From assembly GCA_049694275.1 (NCBI GenBank), contig JBAVQS010000315.1, forward strand, positions 1-19,704: 19,704 bases of DNA. The letters are read 5' to 3'. The notes beneath the pieces are model-generated. The model saw only the letters and a list, made by a program, of their open reading frames with translations. It was not told where the DNA came from and made no database searches. Origin of the DNA: JBAVQS01 sp049694275 (GTDB taxonomy: Bacteria > Chloroflexota > Anaerolineae > UBA4142 > SHND01). The translations under genes were made by a program, and so were the position numbers. Position 1 is the stretch's first letter; each line of letters opens with the position of its first letter. Shown here piece by piece: positions 1 to 7,456 of the stretch.

Positions 1-1546
1 GGCGCAGTTCCGCTTCCTTTTTCGCGCCTTCGGGGGAATCCGCGAGGAGGTAATACGGGAACCGGCTCGCCATCAGGCGGGTGCGGGCCAGGGCGAGGGC
101 GACGCGCGAGGTATCAATCGTGATCCAACGGCGTCCCCACTGCTCAGCGACATAGGCGGTGGTGCCGCTCCCGCAGGTTGGGTCAATCACGAGGTCGCCT
201 GGGTCGGTGGTCATCAGGAGGCAACGTTCGCTAATTCGTGCTGACGTTTGTACCACATAGACTCTATCCATTTCAGCGAAGGTGTCATCCCAGCTGTTAT
301 TTAGCCTTTGAACTGGTAAATCGTCATGAAATTGAGTATAGTTCAAATAACTACCAGTGACTTCCAGCCGCCCTGATTTTGCCAAAGTATCTAGCCCGTC
401 CCTTGTGGTCTTCCATGAATATCCCTGACCGAGTCGAAAAGTTTTTCCTGCAAATTCGTAGTCGAAAGTGCAACTTGGCGTATAGCCTGCCGATGAGAGC
501 GTTGAAAATCGGTAGAACCTCGTATCTTCTGACAATGAAGATGGATTTGCTTTTTCGTCCGTCGTCGCGCGCCTTCTACTGCCGTCTCGCAACTCGACTC
601 TGTCAAATGGCGTTCCCTCGCCCATTAGTTTCGTCTTGAAGAGAGAGCGATACTTGATTCGCGATTTATCCTTTGCGTACCATAACACATAGTCAGCTAC
701 CGATGGGAGAAAGGTAGCCCCAAGCGGGCTGTTTGTCCTGTATGTGATTTGCGTAACGAAATTCTCGCTCCCAAATACCTCGTCCAACAGTGACCGCACC
801 AGATGCACGTTCTCGTCGCCAATCTGCACAAACACGCTGCCGCTCTCACTCAAGAGTTCACGCGCCGCTGTGAGCCGGTCGCGCAAGTATGACAGGTACG
901 AGTGAATGCCTAGCTCCCAGGTATCGCGGAACGCCTTGACCTGCTCGGGCTGGCGCGTCGCGTCCTCGGCCTTGCCATCCTTGACATCGCGCTTGCGGGT
1001 GCTCACCTGCCAGTTCGACCCGAACTTTATTCCATAGGGCGGGTCCATATAGACCATCTGCACCTGCCCCTTGAGGCCTTCTTTTTCCGCAAGCGAGGTC
1101 ATCACGAGCAAGGAATCGCCCAGAATCATCCGGTTCGTCCACTTGTACGCGTGGTGGTAAAAGTCCACCTTCTCCTCAAAGGGGATGCCATTGAAATCCG
1201 AGAACAGCGCCATCTGCGCGGGCGCGCCTTTTTTTGCCTCGGCGCGCACGTTCTCGATGATCGCCTGGGGCTGAATCATCTCTTGAATATAGATGGGGAC
1301 CGCCGGCACTTCGAGCGGTTTGCTGTCCTGCTCGTCTTTGCCCTTCCAGACCAACTGCGGATCGAGCGACGGATCACGCGGGTAGAGGACTGCCTTCGGC
1401 TGCTTTTCCTCGTCTGCGACAAAGCGACGGAGCTCTTCGGTCGGGATGTTGGCGCGCTTGTCCTTGTGCTTGAGGGAGGCAACGGGCGCGCGACTCATCG
1501 GCTTGTGTGCAGACTTGGTTTTTGCGCTTCCTTTGTTCTTGGGCAT
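1..1546 (-). CDS. mod: Type III-like DNA methyltransferase (Mod), partial at window edge
   Basis: Open from an ATG at 1546 to the window edge, giving at least 515 codons; the C-terminus lies outside. The product should transfer a methyl group from AdoMet to adenine (or N4-cytosine) and act as the modification and recognition subunit of a type III-like system. Motif IV, DPPYG, is at residues 168-172. The AdoMet-binding motif I, DPTCGSGTT, is at residues 455-463. This order (IV before I) is that of beta-class amino methyltransferases such as type III Mod. The stretch between them, about residues 262-440, should hold the target recognition domain and is visibly more AT-rich than the rest. It is the last visible gene of a minus-strand locus with the Res gene upstream. 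The methyltransferase class is clear; the exact base methylated is not. Confidence 0.9.
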   Translation of the reverse strand, partial: MPKNKGSAKTKSAHKPMSRAPVASLKHKDKRANIPTEELRRFVADEEKQPKAVLYPRDPSLDPQLVWKGKDEQDSKPLEVPAVPIYIQEMIQPQAIIENVRAEAKKGAPAQMALFSDFNGIPFEEKVDFYHHAYKWTNRMILGDSLLVMTSLAEKEGLKGQVQMVYMDPPYGIKFGSNWQVSTRKRDVKDGKAEDATRQPEQVKAFRDTWELGIHSYLSYLRDRLTAARELLSESGSVFVQIGDENVHLVRSLLDEVFGSENFVTQITYRTNSPLGATFLPSVADYVLWYAKDKSRIKYRSLFKTKLMGEGTPFDRVELRDGSRRRATTDEKANPSSLSEDTRFYRFSTLSSAGYTPSCTFDYEFAGKTFRLGQGYSWKTTRDGLDTLAKSGRLEVTGSYLNYTQFHDDLPVQRLNNSWDDTFAEMDRVYVVQTSARISERCLLMTTDPGDLVIDPTCGSGTTAYVAEQWGRRWITIDTSRVALALARTRLMASRFPYYLLADSPEGAKKEAELR

Positions 1547-1583
1547 TTGCTAGGCCTGAACCCTTTCGTGATTGACTGCGAAT

Positions 1584-1614
1584 AGATTTCTCACTGCGTT
1601 CGAAATGACAAGCG
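1584..1614 (+). repeat. Right half of a family-B AATGACA element
   Basis: The segment reads as AGATTTCTCACTGCGTTCG followed by AAATGACAAGCGA. It closely matches the right half of the complete family-B element at 11312-11386 (GAGATTCTTCACTGCGTTCAG then AATGACAAGCGA). No left half is seen. It lies in the spacer between the 76-aa gene and mod. Confidence 0.6.
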
Positions 1615-1647
1615 AAAGTCCTGAAATCAAAAAAGAAAACCCGCTCC

Positions 1648-1878
1648 CTACTCATATCGCGTGATGCGACCACGAGACCCGGCGGCGTACTTGACTGCTG
1701 CCTCTATCCCACCCTGATCGAGGCCTCCCGCGCTTGAAAAATCGCCTCCATAGAACTCGTAGGCAGTGTTATCGGTGAAAATCAGGAATACCTGGGTACG
1801 CGGGCCAGCCGCGTTCTCTTCGCTAACGACCACTGCCTTGATCGTCTTGCCAAGTATCTGGCGAATCTCTGGTTTCAT
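1648..1878 (-). CDS. Small hypothetical protein, 76 aa
   Basis: I do not recognise this protein. The ATG at 1878 is preceded by GGAGG about nine bases upstream, a good ribosome binding site, and the gene ends in TAG. The product is soluble in appearance, with no signal peptide or membrane segment. The middle (TQVFLIFTDNTAYEFYG, near residues 28-44) alternates hydrophobic and polar residues like a beta hairpin. A glycine-rich stretch (SSAGGLDQGG) follows. It lies in the same orientation as, and between, the GIY-YIG gene and mod, inside the restriction-modification locus, so it might be an accessory factor. It could equally be a passenger between repeat clusters. Coding status rests on the start, the Shine-Dalgarno sequence and the plausible composition. 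Confidence 0.6.
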   Translation of the reverse strand: MKPEIRQILGKTIKAVVVSEENAAGPRTQVFLIFTDNTAYEFYGGDFSSAGGLDQGGIEAAVKYAAGSRGRITRYE

Positions 1879-1928
1879 TCCGTTCTGCCTCCGCCTTTGG
1901 ACTTGCGGTTACAAGACTTTCGTTCGGC

Positions 1929-2060
1929 TGTCATGGCGAATGGCGCAGTGTCATTGCGAGGCACGAAGCAATCCCCCGCCAGTGCAGACCAGATTGCTTC
2001 GTCGCAAAAGGCGCTCCTCGCAATGACAGTGTGTGCATGCAATGACAGCCGGTCTATTGT
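1929..2060 (+). repeat. Left direct-repeat cluster flanking the GIY-YIG gene, with one complete family-A element
   Basis: The cluster opens with TGTCATGGCGAATGGCGCA at 1929. A complete palindromic element follows at 1949-2028, with ends TGTCATTGCGAGG and CCTCGCAATGACA. Its inner arms are GAAGCAATC and GATTGCTTC. AATGACA is then repeated at 2041, exactly 19 bases after the copy at 2022. The opening 19-mer, the right arm and the AATGACAGTGTGTGCATGC tail all recur in the same order and orientation at 2532-2748, on the other side of the GIY-YIG gene. Confidence 0.85.
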
Positions 2061-2154
2061 CATTGCGAGGCACGAAGCAATCCCCCGCCAGCGCAAACCA
2101 GATTGCTTCCTTCGGCTTCGCTCAGGACCGCAAAAAGCGCTCCTCGCAATGACA
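2058..2154 (+). repeat. Palindromic family-A element, second copy
   Basis: A second complete TGTCATTGCGAGG to CTCGCAATGACA element. It shares GAAGCAATCCCCCGCCAGCG and GATTGCTTC with the first copy. The right arm carries an extra segment (CTTCGGCTTCGCTCAGGACC) between GATTGCTTC and the AAAAGCGCTC motif, so it is longer than the 80-bp copy at 1949-2028. No open reading frame of its own is credible. Confidence 0.85.
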
Positions 2155-2169
2155 TATATATAATGCGCC

Positions 2170-2214
2170 AATGACAGAGACGGCCGACAATGACAGGGAC
2201 GGCGCGCAATGACA
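2170..2214 (+). repeat. Three AATGACA heptamers at exact 19-bp spacing
   Basis: AATGACA occurs at 2170, 2189 and 2208, separated by 12-base spacers of related GC-rich sequence (GAGACGGCCGAC, GGGACGGCGCGC). The heptamer is the right terminus of the neighbouring palindromic elements. The array stops nine bases before the end of the GIY-YIG gene. Confidence 0.75.
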
Positions 2215-2223
2215 ACGCCCTGC

Positions 2224-2517
2224 CTACAAATCCTCATACAAGTCGCGCCATCCCTGATTTGCGCCGTTGACCAGGTCGATCTTCTTTTGCCGCGACCCGC
2301 CTTTGAGCTGCTTTTCCCGGGCAATCGCCTGTGTTATATCCTCAAAGACCTCAAAGTAAACGAGTTTGTCGATGTTGTACCTTTTGGTGAACCCTTCCAA
2401 GAGTTTTTCTCGATGCTCGTACACTCGCCTTTGCAGGTTATTGGTGACGCCGATGTAAAGCACGGTGCTGTGCTTGTTCGTCATGATATAGACATAGTAT
2501 TGTTTGACGGAGGCCAA
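2224..2517 (-). CDS. GIY-YIG nuclease family protein (single domain, COG2827-like)
   Basis: The 97-residue protein is a single GIY-YIG domain. The two signature strands are YYVYIM (residues 7-12) and LYIGVT (about 20-25), followed by a conserved arginine (LQRRVYEH) and a downstream glutamate in the AIAREKQLK helix. The C-terminus WRDLYEDL is typical of the short single-domain group. The fold cleaves one DNA strand with a catalytic tyrosine, arginine and metal-bound glutamate. Translation appears to start at TTG 2517, because AAGGAG lies eight bases upstream and the first in-frame ATG would cut off the first signature strand. The gene is bracketed by direct-repeat clusters of palindromic elements. 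Its role in the cell is unknown; a part in repeat spread is my inference. Confidence 0.9.
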   Translation of the reverse strand: MASVKQYYVYIMTNKHSTVLYIGVTNNLQRRVYEHREKLLEGFTKRYNIDKLVYFEVFEDITQAIAREKQLKGGSRQKKIDLVNGANQGWRDLYEDL

Positions 2518-2531
2518 TGTACGCGCTCCTT

Positions 2532-2748
2532 TGTCATGGCGAATGGCGCAATGACAGCCGGTCTTTTGTCATTGCGAGCGTTTTGTGCGAAGCAATCCCG
2601 CCAGCGCACCGTCATTGCGAGGCACGAAGCAATCCCCGCCAGCGCAGTGTCATTGCGAGGCACGAAGCAATCCCGCCAACGCAGTGCAGATTGCTTCGTC
2701 ACAAAAAGCGCTCCTCGCAATGACAGTGTGTGCATGCAATGACAGCCG
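2532..2748 (+). repeat. Right direct-repeat cluster: three element left halves and one right half
   Basis: The cluster starts with a mini-palindrome, TGTCATGGCGA then ATGGCGCAATGACA, at 2532-2556. Left halves (TCATTGCGAG ... GAAGCAATCCC GCCA) follow at 2567, 2611 and 2648. Only one right half is present (GATTGCTTCGTC ... CTCGCAATGACA, ending at 2725). AATGACA then recurs at 2738, exactly 19 bases after the copy at 2719. The last 60 or so bases are nearly identical to 1991-2052. The cluster fills the spacer between Res and the GIY-YIG gene. Confidence 0.85.
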
Positions 2749-2751
2749 TTC

Positions 2752-5700
2752 TCAGCGCGGAATGCCCAGCCCGTCGAGCGGGGGCTCGCCGCGCAGCGAC
2801 GCCCGAATCGTATTCTCCGCATCCCAAGGATCGGAGATTTCGAGAAACGCCCAGCGCCCGAATCCGCCGTGATTATTGATCGCCGGAATCCAGAGGTTGC
2901 GCACTGTCGCAACCTTCGCGGCTTTGTCCTTGCGCGGTTCGCCGCTTACTTCGAGCACCAGATTCAAGAGGTCGTCCGCGCCGTGCCCATCATTCAGGCG
3001 CACGATAAAGTCGGGGGTATAGTTTCTCCCGTCGCCTTCCAGCGTGTAGGGGATGGTAAAAGCGAGGTTGTGGTTCTTGATGTAGCAAACCACCTCGCCC
3101 ATATCCTCTAACACCTGCGCCATCTTTTGTTCCCATGAATCGGTATCGCAAACGACATAGTTGACCTGACACCGATCGGCGCGCGTCAGATAGACATTGC
3201 GCGTGGTGTCGAAATCCACATAGCGCGTCGAGCCGATGGTGTCATACGGGCGCAAGATAGGCTTGAGGGTCGCGTTGCCCTTGTCGGATGCGACAATCGC
3301 CTGATAGATGCGGTCAGCCGCGTCGTGGGCGAATTCGAGCAGCAACAGCAGTTGGGGAAACGTATTGTCTTTGCAGGTCACACATTCGGCCATCCACTGC
3401 CGGGCAATCGCAAGCACCTGGGGGAATAGCCACGACTGTACGTCTGCATCGAATTGATGTTTGCCGTCGCGTTCGGTCTGCGGCTCGCCATCCGCGCGAA
3501 AGTACTTTTCCAAGACCAGTTTCGCCAGGAGGAACGCGACCTCTTGCTCACGACGCTGCTTGAGATCGTCCAGCGTGAGAATAGACGATTCGCCCACAAT
3601 CGGCGCGTTCTCGGTCTTGGTCGGAATATCGCGCGTGGAAAGGGATAGCTTGGAATCCGCCGTAAACCTGTACGAGAGTTTTTCGGTTGGCGCCTGGTAA
3701 CGGTAGCCGGTCACGCGGGGGAACGTGATTTCGCACGCGGCGCGGTCTTCGAGCGCCCGCACGCGGGTCGGCATCGGCCCCGGTTTGGGTTCGGGCTGTG
3801 CGCCAGAGGTCGGGATAAACGAGAAAGGCACGCCGTAAACCTCGGCATACTGCGGCGCAAACCCCTCGAATTCAACCGTCTGACCATTGACTTGAATCTG
3901 GACCGGACTGGTCGAATAACTGGTTCGGCGCAGACCGCGCCCGACGACCTGCTCACACAAGAGCTGGGTGCCAAAGGCGCGCACGCCAAGAATATGGGTC
4001 ACGGTTTGGGCGTCCCATCCTTCGGTCAGCATCGAGACCGAGACGACGCACTTGATCTGCTCGCCCAGCTTGCCCACTTTGCCGACGGTATTCATTACCT
4101 CGCGCAAGAGGTCTTCTTCCGTCAATTCCTCAATGTCACGACCGGGGAACCGCTGGCGGTATTCGTCCTTGAATTCCTCGATCTCGCGCGCCGCGATTCT
4201 CTTGAAATCGTCGCTCATCCCTTCGCCCGATTCGAGCTGCTGGCTGTCCACGAGAATCGTATTCGGGCGCGCGCTCCACTGGCCGTTCGATTCATTGCTG
4301 AATAACGGCAGATGCCCCGGCACTACGATGGTTGAGCTATCCGGTAAGGGCTTTTCCCATCCCGCGATATAGTCAAAGACCATTTTCGAGACGTTCGTGT
4401 TATTGCAGACGACGATAAAAACGGGCGGGGTCTGCCCACGCGCTCGCGCCTCGGTGTTCTGTTCCCACAGGCGGTAATACTTGCCATAATTCTGGTAGAG
4501 GCTTTGTAACGCGCCTTCCAATTCGGCGGGTATCTTGGGCTCGCCCTTGTACTCTTCGGTCGCACGTCCTTTGCGCGGCAGGTCCTGTCGAATGTGAAAC
4601 CACAGATCGCGGTAGGTGGGCATCTCGCCCTGCATCGTGTTATCTTCGACGGGCACGCGCGGCACTTTGACGATGCCCGATTCGATCGCGTCAATCAGCG
4701 AGAAATCGGAAATGACCCAGGGGAAGAGTGTGCCTTCGGGGTTGCCTGACCCGCGCAAAAAGAACGGCGTCGCCGAGAGGTCGTACAAGGCGCGGACGCC
4801 GATTTTGGCCTTGACCGCTTCAAGTCCCGAAATCCAGATGCGCGCCTCTTCTTCACGGCGCTCTGCTTCCTTGCGCTCGTCGCCTTTCAAGGGCGGATAG
4901 CCATCCGCCCCTACTTCGCCGTCCGGCTTGTGGCGGTAGCAGTGATGCGCCTCGTCGTTGATGACGACGATGTTTTTCTTGTTGCCCAACTCGCGGCAGA
5001 CGCGGCGCACCATTTGGTCCGGGGTCTCGGTGAATGCGCCCGTCTCGCCCTGTCCTAAAATGCTCCTGGTCAGTTTGCCTGCGGCAATCCGCTCGCGCAA
5101 TTTGAATTGGTGAAAATTCACGATGACGATTTTCGCCTTGCCCAACTCCGGGCGCAGGTCGGGCGGCACGATGTCATGCTCGCGATAATAGTTCTTGGGG
5201 TCGTTGGGCAGCAGCACGCGCAAGCGGTCACGGATGGTAATGCCGGGGGTGACAATCAAAAAGGTGTCAGAGAAATGCGCATCCTGGGAATTCGCCAACT
5301 TGTTCAGCGCGTGCCAGGCGATTAGCATCGCCATAACGAGCGTCTTGCCCGATCCGGTCGCCATCTTGAAGGCGACACGATAGAGCAAGGGATTGGCGTC
5401 CTGGTTGAACCGGCGCAGGTCGTTTTCAAGCGATTGATCGCCGTACTTGTTCGCGACTTCGGTAATGTAGATGACTGTCTCTAACGCTTCGATCTGGCAG
5501 AAAAAGAGGCGGCGGTCGCGGTCGGGGCGCTGCCAGTATTTGAGCAGTTCCTCGGTCCGCTTGGTGATTCCGACGTACCCGCCTTGACGCCAGAGGGCAA
5601 CGCGCTCGCGCACCCGATTGATAAAGTCGTTCTCCTGGATTCGCTCCTCAATCCATTGCGTATCGAAAGACAATTGCCCGGTTTTGGTGCGCTGCTTGGG

Positions 5701-5844
5701 GCGCGGGATGGGGATAAAGTAGGAGCTGACGCGGCGCGAGCTGATGACCTCATTCGTAATGCCCTCTTCCGAAAAGCGGAAATGACGTTGAGGCTCTTGA
5801 AAGGGCGAGTTGAGAACAGGGTTTTCGATGACAACTTGTGGCAT
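2752..5844 (-). CDS. res: Type III-like restriction endonuclease subunit Res (BPTD_3080-like)
   Basis: This 1030-aa superfamily 2 helicase-nuclease should translocate on DNA and cut it when the sites are unmodified. The Walker A motif TGSGKT is at 163-168, the DEAH-type NDEAHH at 296-301, and LSATP at 356-360. Motifs V and VI lie in MLTEGWDAQ (605-613) and QVVGRGLRR (632-640). The C-terminal nuclease has YTPDF (942-946) and LEVSG (964-968). This resembles PD-(D/E)xK, but the usual lysine after E965-V is serine, with K972 and K974 nearby. The N-terminus (VIENPVLNSPF, SSYFIPIPRPK) resembles, from memory, the BPTD_3080 group of restriction enzymes. GAGGT lies six bases before the ATG. Res is first in the locus, the reverse of the usual mod-res order. 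Confidence 0.92.
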   Translation of the reverse strand: MPQVVIENPVLNSPFQEPQRHFRFSEEGITNEVISSRRVSSYFIPIPRPKQRTKTGQLSFDTQWIEERIQENDFINRVRERVALWRQGGYVGITKRTEELLKYWQRPDRDRRLFFCQIEALETVIYITEVANKYGDQSLENDLRRFNQDANPLLYRVAFKMATGSGKTLVMAMLIAWHALNKLANSQDAHFSDTFLIVTPGITIRDRLRVLLPNDPKNYYREHDIVPPDLRPELGKAKIVIVNFHQFKLRERIAAGKLTRSILGQGETGAFTETPDQMVRRVCRELGNKKNIVVINDEAHHCYRHKPDGEVGADGYPPLKGDERKEAERREEEARIWISGLEAVKAKIGVRALYDLSATPFFLRGSGNPEGTLFPWVISDFSLIDAIESGIVKVPRVPVEDNTMQGEMPTYRDLWFHIRQDLPRKGRATEEYKGEPKIPAELEGALQSLYQNYGKYYRLWEQNTEARARGQTPPVFIVVCNNTNVSKMVFDYIAGWEKPLPDSSTIVVPGHLPLFSNESNGQWSARPNTILVDSQQLESGEGMSDDFKRIAAREIEEFKDEYRQRFPGRDIEELTEEDLLREVMNTVGKVGKLGEQIKCVVSVSMLTEGWDAQTVTHILGVRAFGTQLLCEQVVGRGLRRTSYSTSPVQIQVNGQTVEFEGFAPQYAEVYGVPFSFIPTSGAQPEPKPGPMPTRVRALEDRAACEITFPRVTGYRYQAPTEKLSYRFTADSKLSLSTRDIPTKTENAPIVGESSILTLDDLKQRREQEVAFLLAKLVLEKYFRADGEPQTERDGKHQFDADVQSWLFPQVLAIARQWMAECVTCKDNTFPQLLLLLEFAHDAADRIYQAIVASDKGNATLKPILRPYDTIGSTRYVDFDTTRNVYLTRADRCQVNYVVCDTDSWEQKMAQVLEDMGEVVCYIKNHNLAFTIPYTLEGDGRNYTPDFIVRLNDGHGADDLLNLVLEVSGEPRKDKAAKVATVRNLWIPAINNHGGFGRWAFLEISDPWDAENTIRASLRGEPPLDGLGIPR

Positions 5845-5946
5845 AGTGGGACCTCAAAAAGGTCTGGGTAGGGGTCTATGCTACGCTGGAGAATTGTAAC
5901 ACCAAAAGGGGGCAATACCAAGAACCGTTGAGGCGGGGCGGGGCGA

Positions 5947-7389
5947 TTAGATGGGAGCAGGTTGTGCGCCGGCGCTATCAGCGGCCGGCTGTCGCCGGTC
6001 CGCGTTCGCCTCTTCCCGTTCGCCCTCGACGCGCTCACCTAACAGCAAAAAGATGATGAGCGCGCCATAAAGGATCGGCGATTTCTCCCAGGCGGCGGGG
6101 AATCGCTGGAAATCCTGCGAGCCAATGTTGGTCAGCCACAGCCCGGCGCCGAGCGCGGCGAGGATGAGCGTGGCGCGGGTGAGGCTCAGACGCGAACTCA
6201 TGAGCGCGGCCAGCAGGACGGTGACAGGGAAAACCAGCCAGGTGTAATAGTGGTCCCACGCGATGGGGGAAATGATCGGCTGGATGAGGAGCAAGAGCGA
6301 GAATTCCAGCGCATGGGTGAGCGAACGGCGGGAGATGCGGCGGCCGCGTGAGAGAAAGAGCACCGCGCCGACGAGGAGCAGTTCCGCGCCGGTATTGAGG
6401 ACGCGGAGGAGCGGCACGGAGGGTGCGCTCTGCAAGCCCTGGGCATAGACGGGGTCGAGGAGCAGGCGGTTGATAAGGCCGGGGAGCGATTGGTTGTCGA
6501 AATAGGATGTGCCAGTCGAGATGGCGGGAAAGATCTGCGTGACGAATTGGAACCACCGGTCGATGCCGACCCACGGAAGGCCGAGCAGGACGATGGCGAG
6601 GGTAGCCGCCATCGTATAGAGCGCGATCCGCCATTCGCGTTTCCAGAGAAAATAGAGGACGAATATGCCGGGCGTGATCTTGACGAGCGTTGCAATCGCA
6701 ATCGGGACCGCGGCGGTGAGGTCATGCCCGCGGCTCAAAGCCCAAAAGGAGAGGGCGACGAGGAACAGGATCAGGATGTCCTGCTGGCCGAGACCAAGGG
6801 ACGAGCGAACCGGCGCATAGAGCGCAAAGAGCACGACCGGCCACAGCCAGTGGAGCGGGCGCGGCGCGGACCGGCGGAGCGTATCCCAGACCATGAGCAG
6901 GGTCGCCAGAAAGAGCAGGGGCGTGAGGATGCCGTACAGGAGCTTGACATCGGGCCAGTTGAACAGGGTCCAGCGCAGGTCAAAAAAAGTATCGGACGGC
7001 GGATGGGTATAGCCAAGGAGGAGGTTCGAGAAGGCGCTCCCATAATTGACGCCCCCAATCTTGTTCGCCATCTGCTTCAGGGCAGTAAAGGAATAGATGT
7101 CTCCCTGCGCGGCGAGCACACGCGCTGCGGTGTACTGCACGAACAGGTCGATGAGGCGTTGTTTGGGGACCTTGAGCGCGTACTGGACGAAATCGTACAC
7201 CGGCCAGGCGCAGACCAGAACCGCAACCAGGCGGGGGAACCAGGCGCGAACCCGCGGCCCGCCCCATTCCCGGGGAAGGGGCAGTCGAGGCCGGATGCGG
7301 TCATACACGGGGACGCAGAGGAAAAAGGCGACGACGAACGGCAGCCAGAAGTATTGCGAAAGGAGATTAGCGAGGGCGTTCAATGGCAT
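5947..7389 (-). CDS. Membrane glycosyltransferase, GT87 / DUF2029-like
   Basis: The 480-aa polytopic membrane protein has about ten hydrophobic segments. GT87-type polyprenol-phosphate-dependent mannosyltransferases share several features seen here: an acidic residue in an early periplasmic loop (GDIYS, 96-100), YTHPPSDTFF (127-136), LGQQD followed by a leucine-rich helix (200-214), and KITPG followed by FLWKREWR (237-254). It would transfer a sugar from a lipid carrier to a glycan or lipid at the outer face of the membrane; the acceptor cannot be told. The last 25 residues are charged and cytosolic in appearance (GERVEGEREEANADRR). The ATG is 68 bases below the NAD synthetase stop, with no convincing Shine-Dalgarno sequence. 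It may be co-transcribed with that gene but is functionally unrelated. Confidence 0.75.
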   Translation of the reverse strand: MPLNALANLLSQYFWLPFVVAFFLCVPVYDRIRPRLPLPREWGGPRVRAWFPRLVAVLVCAWPVYDFVQYALKVPKQRLIDLFVQYTAARVLAAQGDIYSFTALKQMANKIGGVNYGSAFSNLLLGYTHPPSDTFFDLRWTLFNWPDVKLLYGILTPLLFLATLLMVWDTLRRSAPRPLHWLWPVVLFALYAPVRSSLGLGQQDILILFLVALSFWALSRGHDLTAAVPIAIATLVKITPGIFVLYFLWKREWRIALYTMAATLAIVLLGLPWVGIDRWFQFVTQIFPAISTGTSYFDNQSLPGLINRLLLDPVYAQGLQSAPSVPLLRVLNTGAELLLVGAVLFLSRGRRISRRSLTHALEFSLLLLIQPIISPIAWDHYYTWLVFPVTVLLAALMSSRLSLTRATLILAALGAGLWLTNIGSQDFQRFPAAWEKSPILYGALIIFLLLGERVEGEREEANADRRQPAADSAGAQPAPI

Positions 7390-7414
7390 CAGCCAGGAAG
7401 AGAATTCAGATTTC

Positions 7415-7442
7415 AGATTTCAGAATCTGCACTCTGAAATCT
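7415..7442 (-). repeat. Inverted repeat between nadE and the GT87 gene
   Basis: Perfect 10-base arms, AGATTTCAGA and TCTGAAATCT, are separated by an eight-base loop. Further partial copies of the arm (CAGATTTC, ATCTGAAATC) lie on both sides. The segment is AT-rich compared with the flanking genes. No T-run follows on the minus strand, so it is not a typical intrinsic terminator. It may be a weak attenuator or another decayed repeat. Confidence 0.5.
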
Positions 7443-7456
7443 ACAATCTGAAATCG

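Noticed and set aside
2170..2214. Possible miniature CRISPR-like array of 7-base repeats and 12-base spacers
   Set aside because: Repeat and spacer lengths are far below those of CRISPR arrays, no cas genes are present, and the heptamer is clearly the terminus of neighbouring palindromic elements.
6490..7437. Plus-strand open frame of 315 codons opposite the GT87 gene
   Set aside because: It is highly charged and repetitive in character, as expected for the complement of a membrane protein gene; the minus strand has the family motifs.
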